64,000 nucleotides of DNA from Phoma sp. XZ068. Taxonomy: Eukaryota; Ascomycota; Dothideomycetes; Pleosporales; Didymellaceae. Positions 20,256 to 31,107 of the stretch are shown here, piece by piece (position 1 is the first letter of the stretch; each line of letters begins with the position of its first letter). The notes under the pieces were generated by a model. It was not told the DNA's origin. It saw nothing but the letters and a program-made list of their open reading frames with translations, and ran no database searches. The position numbers and the translations under genes were made by a program. The stretch lies in contig RBKR01000001.1 of the NCBI GenBank assembly GCA_004835665.1, positions 2,232,001-2,296,000 on the forward strand, in the 5' to 3' direction.

Positions 20256-22780
20256 ATGGATAACTGTGACCCCGACCTCTCCTGGACCGACAACGACGAC
20301 AGCACAGAGACCCATAGAGACGCTTACAGGCCTCAGGTGGATAGCTCGGATATGAGCCTGAGACAATATCTTGACCGGTTGACTGAAGAGGCGCTTGGAG
20401 CTCCGCAAGTGGCCTCTGAATCGTCGAGAGAGGAGAAGACAACAAGAGAAGGACCAGCATGGACACCAAAGAAGAGTGTCCTCAAGGTTGCTCTGAAGCT
20501 GGTACAAGATGGCGCCGGCAGACCCTCTATGAGGCGACCAGCTTCGGATGACCCCGCAACCACGCCAACTGCTATCGCCAGATCAGAAGATCCTCTCATA
20601 TTACATCCATATCAACTGGCCGCTGTTGGACGAATGCTTCGCATTTTGAAAAAGTACCAGTCCGCACTACTTGCCTTTGAGATGGGTCTTGGTAAGACCA
20701 TAATAGTAGTCGGTGAGTTGAGCCGCTTTGCCCATATGAAGACGAGAGCAGTAATCCACTGAAGCTGTTTTATATCAGATGGGGTTCATGTGTACCGAGT
20801 CTGGCCCTCTCAAGAGGCCATTATTGTTCGTACTCTCGCTGGCCCTGATACCAGACTGGATAAAAACGCTGAAGACTCGTATTGATTGCAACCCGCAAAT
20901 TCTCGTATACTGTAAGTTCGCCACGTAGTCATTCTGCAGATATCCTCTGGCCTGTATAGCGACTTCGAAGATAGCCTACAGCGCAGAGGAAACATAGTTC
21001 AAAGGAGTAAGATTCTCAACAAGCTATACCGTTGAGGAAATGAGAAGTTTTGAAGTTGTCATCACCACTTATACCAAGGTGCGGCTAGAGAACACAAAGA
21101 AGCACGAAGTTCAGCATCGCTGGTCACAATGGCTGCATGAACGACTTCCCGAGAACCATCCAGAGCGTGGTACATATCCCTTGTACGCCATACAGTGGTC
21201 GCACATTGTTCTTGACGAGGCACATATGGCAGCAAACCCACAGACCGGAACATCCAGAGCAGTTTGTGAATTACAGGGAGATTATCGCGTTGCCGTAGCA
21301 GGGACACCGTTTCGAAATTCAATCAAGGACCTTCAGAGAATATTTGCGTTCCTTCATCTCGATCCGTGGTCATCGTTTGAAACATTTACAGACGTAAGTC
21401 TGCAGTTGAACAATCATTGTCACTTATCTGTAATAATAATATCAAAGTATTCTACGCTGCGCAAACGAGAAGGGAAGCCAAGAATCTGTGGTGATCTAAG
21501 AACGACTCTGATCTGCACACTGAATGCCATTTCTTTGCGACTCAGGGTCGGTGACACCTTCGATGGAAGATTTGTAGCTTCATTCAACCGTGTGCCAGCT
21601 ACTATGGTCGAAGACCACCTTTCATACGGGCAACAAAAGTACCAGGAACTCATGAAGCACCTTTGGGAACCAGTAGCAAGAGCAGAGAGAAAGCAAGCGA
21701 AGAGTCTGGGTCTGGGTGCTGGGGTTCTTGGCCGTTCTGAGGTCTATAGAGCTATCACTGAAGCCCGCCTTGCTTGTGTTCACGAAGCATGTATTGCGGC
21801 AAGTTACGGTGAGAGCGATGAACAAGAACTAACTTTGGATACTAGCATTGGTTTATGGAGCGAAGACCTACCTGTAGCATTTGATATCTGCTCGCCTGCC
21901 TACGAATCATCCATCACAGAAGTAAGCCCAGGTGCGGCTCCAGCTTCTCATGAGCAACGTCAAGCGTGGATCAATGCTCGCAAGAGCGATTGGGGTTCAC
22001 CACGAATTAAAACGCTATGCAAGATTGTCCTCCAGCAACAGAAGCGGGATCGCAAAGTAATAGTCTTCTCGGACTTTCTTTGTGCCTTGGACGTGGCGGA
22101 AGCTGGACTGGCTTTTCATGGTGTAAATGTCCTTCGATATGACGGCTCCAAAGGTCTAGACACTCGAAAGCATACACTTCAGTCCTTCGCTGAGCCGTCA
22201 TCCTATAGTGTTCTGCTTGTCACCCTGCGATCCGGTGGTGCAGGGTTGAATTTGCAGATAGCCCAAGTTGTCATACACCTAACTCCATGCTGGAATCCTT
22301 CAACCATTGATCAAGGCTCAGGATGGGTGGTTCGGCCGGGGAACGAACCTGACCTGGAAGTTTTTCAACTTTACGCCCCCAAGTCCATAGAGGCGCACAT
22401 GCTCTCGACAGCAGCCAGCAAGTATCAGATAGCAACCGATCTTCTTGATCCAGATTCAGAGGAGCGACAAAATGTTAGAGTGGCTTCTGGATGGACCTCA
22501 AGGTATTTCAATGAGATGGTAAGTGCTGTTGCAGGTGTGGGTAGATTCTGGTTCTCCCACTAACTTGGTATAGATGACACGATTCCAGGACGCAGCCAAG
22601 AGACGTAGGAGGAAAAAGGGCGCCAGAGCCACCAAGGAGAGGAAATGTACTGAGACCGATAGCGTTGAGCAGGCACAGAGGACGAACAGATCGAAGATGG
22701 AGCGGACTTTGGCAATTCTTCCGGTGAGGAGGAAGACGAAACCTCGGACATCGTCTGATGAGAATGAAACAATGCGATGA
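20256..22780 (+). pseudogene. SNF2-family helicase/ATPase gene, probably decayed
   Basis: Pieces of one SNF2 ATPase lie in order: LHPYQLAAVGRML (Q motif) and FEMGLGKTIIVV (Walker A) at 20600-20712; LALIPDWIKTLKTRI (motif Ia) near 20845; FEVVITTYTKV, HIVLDEAHMAAN (DEAH box) and VAVAGTPFRN (motif III) at 21040-21320; then the second lobe with KVIVFSDFL, LRSGGAGLNL (motif V) and a motif VI region. Likely introns: a donor at 20713, 21394-21447, and 22519-22573 (CTAAC branch) into a last basic exon 22574-22780. No splice choice I tried joins Walker A to motif Ia in frame, and the stretch 20912-21040 needs another frame change or an unusual acceptor. Motif VI, usually QxxGRxxRxGQ, reads QGSGWVVRPGN: its Arg is Trp (CGG to TGG). 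This points to loss of ATPase function; unusual splicing is the alternative. Confidence 0.6.
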
Positions 22781-23163
22781 CGCATAAGATGATTACATAA
22801 CGGTACCATGACCATAAGACCTATATATATATTAAAATCATTGAGTCACTTACTCAACCAGATGTGGGTGCTCCTTCTATCTGGTCTCAGGGTCGTGCTC
22901 CCCATATGCTCTATACTGCTCTGGATTCCATAATCAATCTTGAGCCAACACATGACTCTATATTGCGTAAGGTACTCTTGTTGATTTATCATGTTCAAAA
23001 ATCTCAGTTTGTGATCCATATCACGATATCATTGTGTTCAGATTAACTAGGTATTACTTGGAGTGCCTTTACCTACCCTCCCATGTACCCGGGGCCTTGC
23101 CGGCCTGTCCACCTTATGCCTTTGCTAGGCCCATCGCATGACTTCATGCTCGATGTCATCCTT
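22781..23163. other. Short intergenic stretch
   Basis: About 380 bp between the SNF2-like gene and the tail-to-tail small gene; AT-rich with TATATATAT near 22825. Nothing coding seen. Confidence 0.55.
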
Positions 23164-23473
23164 TTACGCTTCTGCTCCGTCCAAGAAGGACATAGTGTCC
23201 GCCAGTGCCTCTGGTGTGTACACCCGATCGATTAAATCCTTGAATCGCCTGCGGACCTGTGGAACGCTTATTAGCCAAAACCCTGAGAGGTTCATGTTGC
23301 AACGCACATAAGGTGATGCCTTGGGCGGCGTTGACGAACTGTCGGGAGTCGCAGACAAGCGCGGAGTAGACAACTCGTCGGGCCTTTTGTGAACAGGCTA
23401 TGTGGAAGTTAGCGTTAAACGCTTCACGATTTGCACAGAGAGGACGCACTGTGTCGGGGGTTGCTTCGGTCAT
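23164..23473 (-). CDS. Small three-exon gene, 68 aa, unknown function
   Basis: Complement of join 23164-23256, 23308-23397, 23450-23473. Two introns of 52 and 51 bp, both with GTGCGT donors, CTAAC/CTAAT branch sites and pyrimidine-CACATAG/CCACAG ends, and both in phase 0. Read without splicing, the frame gives implausible protein; spliced it gives a Pro/Ser/Thr-rich first half (DELSTPRLSATPDSSS) and a helical charged second half (VRRRFKDLIDRVYTPEAL). No signal peptide, membrane segment or known domain. The agreement of two introns makes a real transcribed gene likely, though the product is an orphan. Confidence 0.55.
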
Positions 23474-23980
23474 TATAGATGTATCGTTATATTATTATGC
23501 AAGACGTTAAGTTGATCAGCTTGTTCTTTGATAGAATCACGGCCCGAAATCTCCGGTAAGCGTGCGCTTCTTGCCTATGCGGCACGATGAACGATCAAGT
23601 TGGTAAGAATTCGTCTCGCATCCTTCACCTACAGGCTATGATTACAAGTTCAAGAATGCAAGCTAAGTTTCGGACGCTGCACAGGTATGTTTTGTGCCAT
23701 AATAGCATCCTTCTAGTGTGCTGTTATCATTATTGACTTATACATCGTCCGCGAGATTCTGCCCCTCGTTGCACACATGTCGTAATAAAGTTATATACAA
23801 CATGACCTCACACAGTAGTCTTGAATTAAACATGCAACAGATGTTCGATCAATACGTGTCTAGTCACCATGCATCGCACCTGATAATTGGACTCAAGCGG
23901 AAGTCTAGTTCTCATTCTGAAGCTATGCGATACACCAAGCTGACACCAGCGTCAAAGTGGGTAATAGCGCTCTGTATTCA
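23474..23980. other. Intergenic stretch inside the island
   Basis: About 500 bp, AT-rich, with no credible coding sequence; promoter of the small gene should be at its left end. Confidence 0.5.
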
Positions 23981-24909
23981 ACGTGGGGTCGATTTCTGGT
24001 AATATAGAACCTGACAATAGCAAAAGATATAGTTAAGAGCGCCGCTCGTCGGAGCTAGTATTAAATTGATTGGAAACAAGGTTTTGTAGAGCCGCCCTAA
24101 GATCCTTCCTGCAAGAGCGAATTCGTACTTGCTGGTTCCGTCATCTTCAGCTAGGTCAATTGCTTCCCATGTCCCGATGTTCGTTGTCTCCCCTCCCTCT
24201 CCAGGTCTGCGGTCAATGCCCTGCAATGGCTTCAACGATATTCCTCATATTCCAGAGTGGCTTCGGCGAGGTAAAAGATGATATCCGCAAGACCGGCAAT
24301 TTCTCTAGGCTGAATTGATTTGCTAAAGCCTGCTTCAGCTGGAGCGGCTGGAGTAGAATGCTTCTTCCACCATCTTCTATACTCCCGGTTGTCGAAGACT
24401 TGCTCGGGGTATTCTGTAGCGTATGTCTTGCCAAAGCGTCGAATTTTCTCTAGGACGCTGATGGGTGGTGCTTCTGACAGGCTTTGCTGGCGGGAGGCTC
24501 TTGTCCTGCTTCCCTTTGCGATTCTTTGCTGGTGGTGACGGTGACTCTGAGGTGGCACCCTTGCTGCCCTTTTCGAGCTTCCTGGTCTCCTTTCAGCAGG
24601 CGACTTTGTCCTGCTGGGAGAGCGGCCCAACGGTGCAGGTGCGTGCCCATTCCATCTTTGCTAAAACCTTCCAATCTGAGCCCTTGGTGGGGACGCCGTT
24701 TGGCAGCGTAGCTAGGTCGAGTGGTGCGGCGGACTCTTTGTAAGGGCGTCCTCCCGACTCTCGATCAAAGATCTGGATCTTGTCAACCTCTTTGCCTTTC
24801 CGCTCGGGTCTATACCATGAGACCCATAGTGGCTTTCGCTCGCCTTCGGTGTTGGGCAATGTGTAGCCCACCAAGATGCGCCTGCACGGCTGGTCTGCGG
24901 ACACTCTGA
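23981..24909 (-). pseudogene. Broken ORF of unknown family
   Basis: On the minus strand three protein-like stretches follow one another in different frames. First (24909 to ~24590): RILVGYTLPNTEGERKPLW, DKIQIFDRESGGRPYKES, GSDWKVLAKMEWARTCTVG, then a TGA (within 24593-24595) followed in the same frame by a Lys/Ser/Pro-rich stretch. Second (to 24232): ISVLEKIRRFGKTYATEYPE, NREYRRWWKKH, GLADIIFYLAEATLEYEEY. Third (24235-23981): IGTWEAIDLAEDDGTSKYEF, ALAGRILGRLYKTLF. No ATG is in frame with the first stretch. I found no introns that repair these breaks, so a decayed gene is the simplest reading. No domain recognised. Confidence 0.4.
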
Positions 24910-25518
24910 GCCTGCATGAGCCTGTTAGGGTGTGAGTACTGTGTCGAAGCTGTCAGTATATAGTACACATAGCAAACAACGAAACTCGCGTGTGCCATTG
25001 TTGAGCTTCTGTAACGACACAAGTTGAATCGTAGCTCGTTCGCAAGTCTTTGGCGGGGTGGCAGGTATTCGGTTTCGCGTTTCTGAACCTTCTGGCGCGA
25101 TGGGCAGCTATAGTGGTGTCGTGGATTGTAGGTAGTTGAAAATTGAAGTGTAGATAAGAAGAGAAGGCGAGAGACGGGGTACATGTGAAGATATATAGTG
25201 GCCATTAGCGTTGGCTGAAACCCGAGGGCGAGGTGAGAGTGGGCGTGAAAGCTGCTTGTGTCAAGTGAGGGGATCGGACTATGTGAAAAGGATTGAAACA
25301 AGATCTGAGAGGGATACACGAGCGTTTTATGTCCGTGCATAATCTACCTTCACCAACAGTTCAACTTGCCGCGGCGCTAAGGGACACCTCCAAAAGGGGT
25401 CTGGGAGCCCGTGGTTGATTGTCAAAACTGGCACTATCTGTCGGTAACAAGTCCGTTGCTGTCTACAAAATCAGTCTTATTGTCACATCTTCAGTCCAAA
25501 CGTCTACAATCCCAAGAC
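24910..25518. other. Intergenic region
   Basis: About 600 bp between the broken ORF and the RING protein gene. A minus-strand ORF crosses it but has no family features. An upstream exon of the broken gene may lie here (a Met-containing stretch near 25000), not resolved. Confidence 0.5.
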
Positions 25519-28495
25519 TCAAATTGTCGCAACATGACTCGCAGGAAATAGTCCCATCATCCCACAATAAACACCCCAGTACCACTCGCCATTAACATCC
25601 GCCGCTTCCCTGATTTCGGCAATCTTTGGAAATACCAGCTCGTCTCTTACACCTTCTTCCGGCCAGTAGCCCCACCGAGCCTGTAATCTGAGTCCGGTGC
25701 CACCATCTGGCGGATACCTCTGTGGCGCCCTTAATGTTGGAGATCTGGCTTGTTCATCATCATCTTTAAGTGCCCAGCCTCCGACCAAGTCGCGCACAAC
25801 GATACGCAGCTGCCCGCCATCGCGGTCCTCGAAACCTACTATCACCATGCGGTGGCCTCGGAAGCACTTGCGCCAGCCGTTGACGCCATTCTCTTTGCTG
25901 ATTCGATTCGAGACAACTAGCTTGTGGTAACAAGCCATGCAAACGTCGTAGTCACCGGCGTTGCATTTGAGACAATGATAGCGCGTATTAGAAGGTGGGA
26001 TGGGGTACCTGCAAACGTTGCATAAGGTCGTGAAGGTCAACGGGCGGAAGATAAGGTTCGCTATCGTGAAGAGAATAGGGCCACGCATCAGTGATGCTGT
26101 TTTTGGCGTCAGAGGAGGTGTCGTGGCTTCGTAGTCGTGATCAGGTGGTGCAAGCGTGTCAGTGTTGTGGTGAGGGGTCGTGGGTGCCGAAACATCAGGG
26201 CTGTCAGAGGTGTCGTCTGGAGATTTGTGAGCAACGGGCAGAAGTGGATGTGTGCAATGACGGCCTTGGTTAACGCAGTCATTGCAGTAGCCCCATTCGC
26301 CCTCGTTGCAGTAGTCGCATTTCCAGTAGCAAGCGTTTGCAAACGCTTTGCATATATCACAAAACACACCAACTTCCTTACGCTGCTCAGGGTTGTGTTC
26401 ACTTGTAAGCATGTGTGGCGCAGTTGAGGATTCGGTAAGTTGGGCAAGTGGCCTGCGATATCGACTTCCGGTGAGAACGTGAGGATGCTCACTATTTGAA
26501 GGATGACCACCTCGAGGGGCCTGCCGTTCATAGCGCAGCCATGCAGCCCAGCCGAATCCGAACCAGTGCCTGCAACCTTTGCCAAAACGGAAGCAGCGGA
26601 GGCAGATATTGTAACCACCATCATCGCACCTTTGACAGTTGTAGTGTAGCTCATACTCAATGTGGTCCTTGCCGCAGGACATGCATGACACATGCGGCTC
26701 AGCGTAGAGAGTGGGTGCTGAGGGTGCTGGAGTTGAAGCTGAAGCTTGCCGTGAGCGAGCTTCGTTAACATTTGGATCAGTCGTTGAACGAAGGAACGAT
26801 GGCGGCGAAACCAGTGGTGGAGTGCCTGTTAGAGAGGCACGAGGCGGTCGGCCGCTGGCAGGATCCGTGATTCGACGTAACGATGGGGCCCGGAAGGGTG
26901 TTTCGGCAGGAGTTGAAGACGGAGATGAGTTGAGTGGGGAGGCAACCGTTGCCAATGTGCTGGTGGGGCTGTCGCTGGAGGGCATGTTGAACGCCATGGT
27001 CAGGGGTGAGACTGGACTATCAGCACTCATGCTATCGTATATGCTGCGACGAAATTGTTGTCGTGTCTCCGCCGTGCTAGGCTGTTGGTTGTCCGATTGT
27101 CGACGTCTCGGAGCTGGCGCACCATCTGAGGTTGACGCCCGCTCCTGCCCGTTACTGCTTTGTCCGGTAGACGAGGCAGCAAGTAGAGGAGGCCGATCTG
27201 CCCTTCTCGCTGATCTTGAACTGCCCTGGCTCGAGGAACGTCTGTGATTTCGGCCTCCATCGTTCGCGGCATCGATCAGGCCAGGGCGCGATATTGGGGG
27301 TCCGTGCCTCGTGCCGTTCTGTGGTGTTGATGTTCTGCTCTCTGAGCGCCCATGACCTCGCCTCCGGGCTATGTCTTCCTCCCGCAGAGGTGCGCTACGC
27401 AGTGGCTGAGGCAACGATGTCTGCGACGAGCTTATCAACCCCTCTCTTGCCAACCTGTCTCGTCTTTCTCTCCTTTCCCGCTGTCGTTCTGACTGCCTCT
27501 CAGCCTGACGCCTACGCACCGCCTCGGCAATTCTCTCAGTGATCTCCTCTTCTTGCGTAGTACCGATGTCGTTCAGATCCACCCCTTCAGCAAGCAGCTC
27601 CTCCAGGACGTGACGCACGAGATCCTCATCAACATCTTCCGCACCCAGATCTGATGCACTAAGTAACGATCGCAGGCTGGATTGATGTTCAATGGCTCTA
27701 GGCGGTATGACGGCTCGTGTTGGTGAAGAGTTGCGACTTGTCGTCCGTCTCTCATCCCGACTCCTTCTTGATTCTCTGCTGCCCTCGCGGCTCCTCTCGT
27801 GCCTTCTTCTTTCTCTTGGCGGCTCAAGACTATTGGTGGTTCCACTCGGTATGCCCACTTCCCGCAGGCTCATCTGCTGTACCTCCTCGAGCATCCTGCG
27901 GTCGCCCTCATCCTCTGGTCCACCTCGTCGCCGAAGCTTAGGCAGGACATTATCACCTGGCTTGTATTTGTCTTTGTCGGCCTTCTTCTCTTCTTCGCTC
28001 TTTCCTCGTCCTGGGTTCGCCTTCAAGAAAATGTCGAGCAGTGTGGTAACCGTCGCATTGGGCTGAGTAGAGCGTACCGAAGCGCGGCATGAGGGACACG
28101 TGTACGGGTGAATCGATGTCGCTGCAGATGCTTGGAAGGCGAACCACTCCTTTAAGCAAGCGCCGCAGAAGGTGTGAAGGCAATCGAGGAGCGTGAGCGG
28201 CTGGTAGAGGAGATCAGTGCAGATCTAGGTCGTGTTAGCAGGTACATCCCAGCCTCTCAAGACAGAAACACCACAGAAGAAGCCACATCGTTTTCATGCC
28301 GTTTCCTCTCTTTCGCAGCACCCGCAGTTTGCAGTACATCGTCCACTCCTGCCGTTCTGGTGACGTTCCTTCCCACCGCTTCTTCCCCGCCTTCTTCGCA
28401 ACATCAACCTCGAAAGATGAACATCAACTCACCGAACACGTCAATTCTTTCTCCAGATCACCCTGCACACCATTGCTTCGCTCGCCTTCTGCCAT
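25519..28495 (-). CDS. RING-ZZ-SH3 protein, probable E3 ubiquitin ligase
   Basis: Complement of join 25519-28224, 28433-28495 (922 aa). The 208-bp intron splits the RING between its first two cysteines: DLEKELTCS joins ICTDLLYQPLTLLDCLHTFC, giving Cys20, 23, 36, His38, Cys41, 44, 64 and 67, a C3HC4 RING of the CHFR-like sort. Next a long disordered, Arg/Ser-rich region (about 100-520) with a charged helix near 250. Then three Cys-rich ZZ-like fingers: CMSCGKDHIEYELHYNCQRC (~535), FCDICKAFANACYWKCDYC (~643) and LCNVCRYPIPPSNTRYHC (~756). An SH3-like domain ends the protein (LRLQARWGYWPEEGVRDEL, GEWYWGVYCGMMGLFPASHV). RING implies ubiquitin transfer; ZZ and SH3 would choose substrates. Substrate unknown. 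Confidence 0.9.
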
Positions 28496-30534
28496 TGCGA
28501 CACGATGTTCGCAGCAGCCCGATCAAGGACGCTCTCTGCCAGTTCTCTTGTTGGCGGTGACGAGCTAGCTGCTCGTATGTAGTCAGCGACTCAAGCGCTT
28601 GGCGACTTCAGCTGGGGCGGCGTCATGAGATGCCAGCTCATCACCAGCATGCATCCGGGCCTCCTCGCATTGCTCACCAGGCTTCGGTGAGACAGCGTAA
28701 GTGAGGTTCCAACTTGCTGCTTGTCGACGTGTGCTGCACGTTTACGTGAGGGGCACGCACAGGCGCAGTCAAGCGCGTCACGCGATCTAGGGCGTATGCA
28801 GGCAGCCGATTTCGACCTCACATCCACAGTAAACATCAACAAAGGAGCTACGATGCTCACGTGCAACGACGCAGAGCATGATGTAGCTCTACGAAAAGGG
28901 TTGTGTCAGAGTGCATCTTGTGCACCTGTTTCATACTTAGCACTACGATGAGACCTTCAAGCATAGGTGAAACCCCCCTACCTCCTCGAGAACACCGTAG
29001 CTTGAGAGTCTGGGGAAGGGCCAAGGGAACAGGACTGATCATTGTTGACGACAGTGCTTGATCATCTGCCCTCCCAACCGCAAGCCACGAGCTCTTGTCT
29101 GACTTCCTCGGCGCCCAGCCTGCTCCCGACATCTTCATGGGTGTCTATCGCGTAGATCGTTTGAAGAATCTCACATTCTTGATTCTGACAGTGTTGATCT
29201 TTAAAGCTATATTTGCCTCGCCGGCGCTTAAAGCGGTCCTGAAAGACAAGAGGCTTTCAACATAGCTCGGTATGTAGCTTTCAAATTTGTAAGTACGGGA
29301 AAACGAAGCACTGTTTGCAAGCCCTGCGACATGTGTTGTTATGCTGTGGTGCCACGAACATCGTATATCTCAATATTGCAACACCTCTGCTAGTTCATCA
29401 CAACTGCACTCCTCCAGATCGTAGTCGCCGGAGCACTCCCCCGCGAAAAGCTATCACTATCACTTTACGAAAATTGCAGCTCGTCGTCGTGGTTCATCGA
29501 GCTGTGCGATCCCCAGAGCTTCCACACATTGTAGCCGCCATTTCTGTGTCTTGGCTTCTAAACGTCTCATTAGTGTCCGCTGATGCTGTTCAAACCTCCG
29601 CCCAGTTAAACTGCTAAGATTATACTGCAAGCCCATGATATATCACCACTGCAATATATAGGCACTGGCCTTATTTTCATGTTAAAGGGCATGTTCGTTG
29701 GTCGGAAGAAATGCCGATTTGAACCCCAACCAGGCAGACTATGTTACGCAGCACTGAAATATCAGTATTGTCTAGTATTACGGAGGTTTTGCCCGTGAAG
29801 TTAGGCGTGTTGATTTTATGGCGTCTACTAACAAAATTAAACCCCTGCTAACACAGCTTTATGCAAGCTTGCAATGTTATCCGTAGAAAATAATCTTGTT
29901 TTCCCAGCGTGATTAATACCGGGCAGGCACTCCATCCGAACTCGGAGCTGCCATTACAATTTAGATCAAAGGCCTGCAGAATACAGCGTGCCCTAATCCC
30001 GTGCGAGCAAGGTAAAGGTCGAGATGGTTAATGCGATGACGCTGGGGAAAGACTGATTTAATATGGTAGATATCTCGAATAATAATACAACTGTGCCAAA
30101 TGAGTGGAAATATGGACACCTCCATTAGTATTGGAACAGACTTTTAGAATCTGAACTGCAGGGTTGGAGGCTACAATGTATGATATATCCGGGATCGCAC
30201 AGCTTGATGGACTACGACGACACCAGAAGTCGTCTAGCACTCATCTGCCCAAAATCTCAAACCCAGCAGTTCTAGATAGTGCTATCCAGCCATTTACCGG
30301 TCTCCACTAGCGTCTCTTCCCAGGTGCGAGGAGTAGGAATAGTCTATCTATATTAGATCCACCAGTCTTACTCTTCTTCCTCCAATTATTCTTCCCTTCT
30401 CCATCATTTTTACCACTTCCATCCAATCTGGGAGATACATTCAAGCCATAAACTTACCTGCTTCAGAGTCTTAGCTCGTTTAGAGCCTCGTTTGGTCTAG
30501 AGCTTTCTCTGTGACGCTAACAATCACGTTCAAG
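28496..30534. other. Intergenic region, 2 kb
   Basis: Contains the RING gene's promoter on the left and that of the orphan gene on the right. The part 29200-30250 is AT-richer and has no coding character. Short ORFs only. Confidence 0.55.
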
Positions 30535-31107
30535 ATGGTCTGTCAATAAAATTCACGCTATAGTCCAAAGACTGACAATGCCTGTAGGCTTACAACCCCC
30601 CATCCGGTTTTCACGTCGCAGCCAATGGTCTTCCTGTAGGCTTCAGAAGCAACTCTAGGCCTAAAACTCTACTAATCATATACTCAGGCAGTCAACAGTC
30701 ACCCAGGCCGTGTCACGCTTCAATTCTCAGACGATTTCAGAACACGCATGCTTGTCGGATACACCTTCCCTGACGACGTCACTGGTCATCGCGATGAAGT
30801 TTGGGCCACATGGATTGTCTCTAGAGGTACCACCCCCGGTGGGTTGTTGGAGAAATGCTACGTCTATAGCGGCCCCGGAAGTGACTGCAAACGCCTCAAA
30901 CAGACGAAGGACTTCTTGGACATTACAACCGTACCCCTCCAGTTGCTCAACGTCGACTTCAGCGGCACATACGATGAAAAGGTTGTTCTAAAGGCTTATG
31001 GCAGAGATGTGTGGATTGGAAGGTGCGGCAAACCGACACACTGGGGTTGCCACGACGTCAACGAGACTGTCTTCACATGGGAGGGAGACCACTGGTTTCT
31101 CCCTTGA
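30535..31107 (+). CDS. Orphan protein, 156 aa, with an ATG-only first coding exon
   Basis: Join 30535-30537, 30588-30635, 30688-31107. The first coding exon is just the start codon, followed directly by a GT donor; introns of 50 and 52 bp end in CCTGTAG and ACTCAG, and all junctions are phase 0. The result begins MAYNPPSGFHVAANGLPAVN and runs smoothly into the long exon (GRVTLQFSDDFRTRMLVGY, HRDEVWATWIVSRGTTPGG, CYVYSGPGSDCKR, DVWIGRCGKPTHWGCHD). No signal peptide or membrane segment. Four Cys and many aromatic residues suggest a compact beta-rich domain, but I do not recognise the family. If splicing is wrong, a start at Met 30748 gives 119 aa. Confidence 0.65.

Noticed and set aside
29750..30060. 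Fragments reminiscent of 5S rRNA (CCATCCGAACTCGG near 29935; GTGAAGTTAGGCGTG near 29790)
   Set aside because: The pieces are not in the order or spacing of a 5S gene and no paired stems were found. An Infernal search with the 5S model would decide; a significant hit would revive it.
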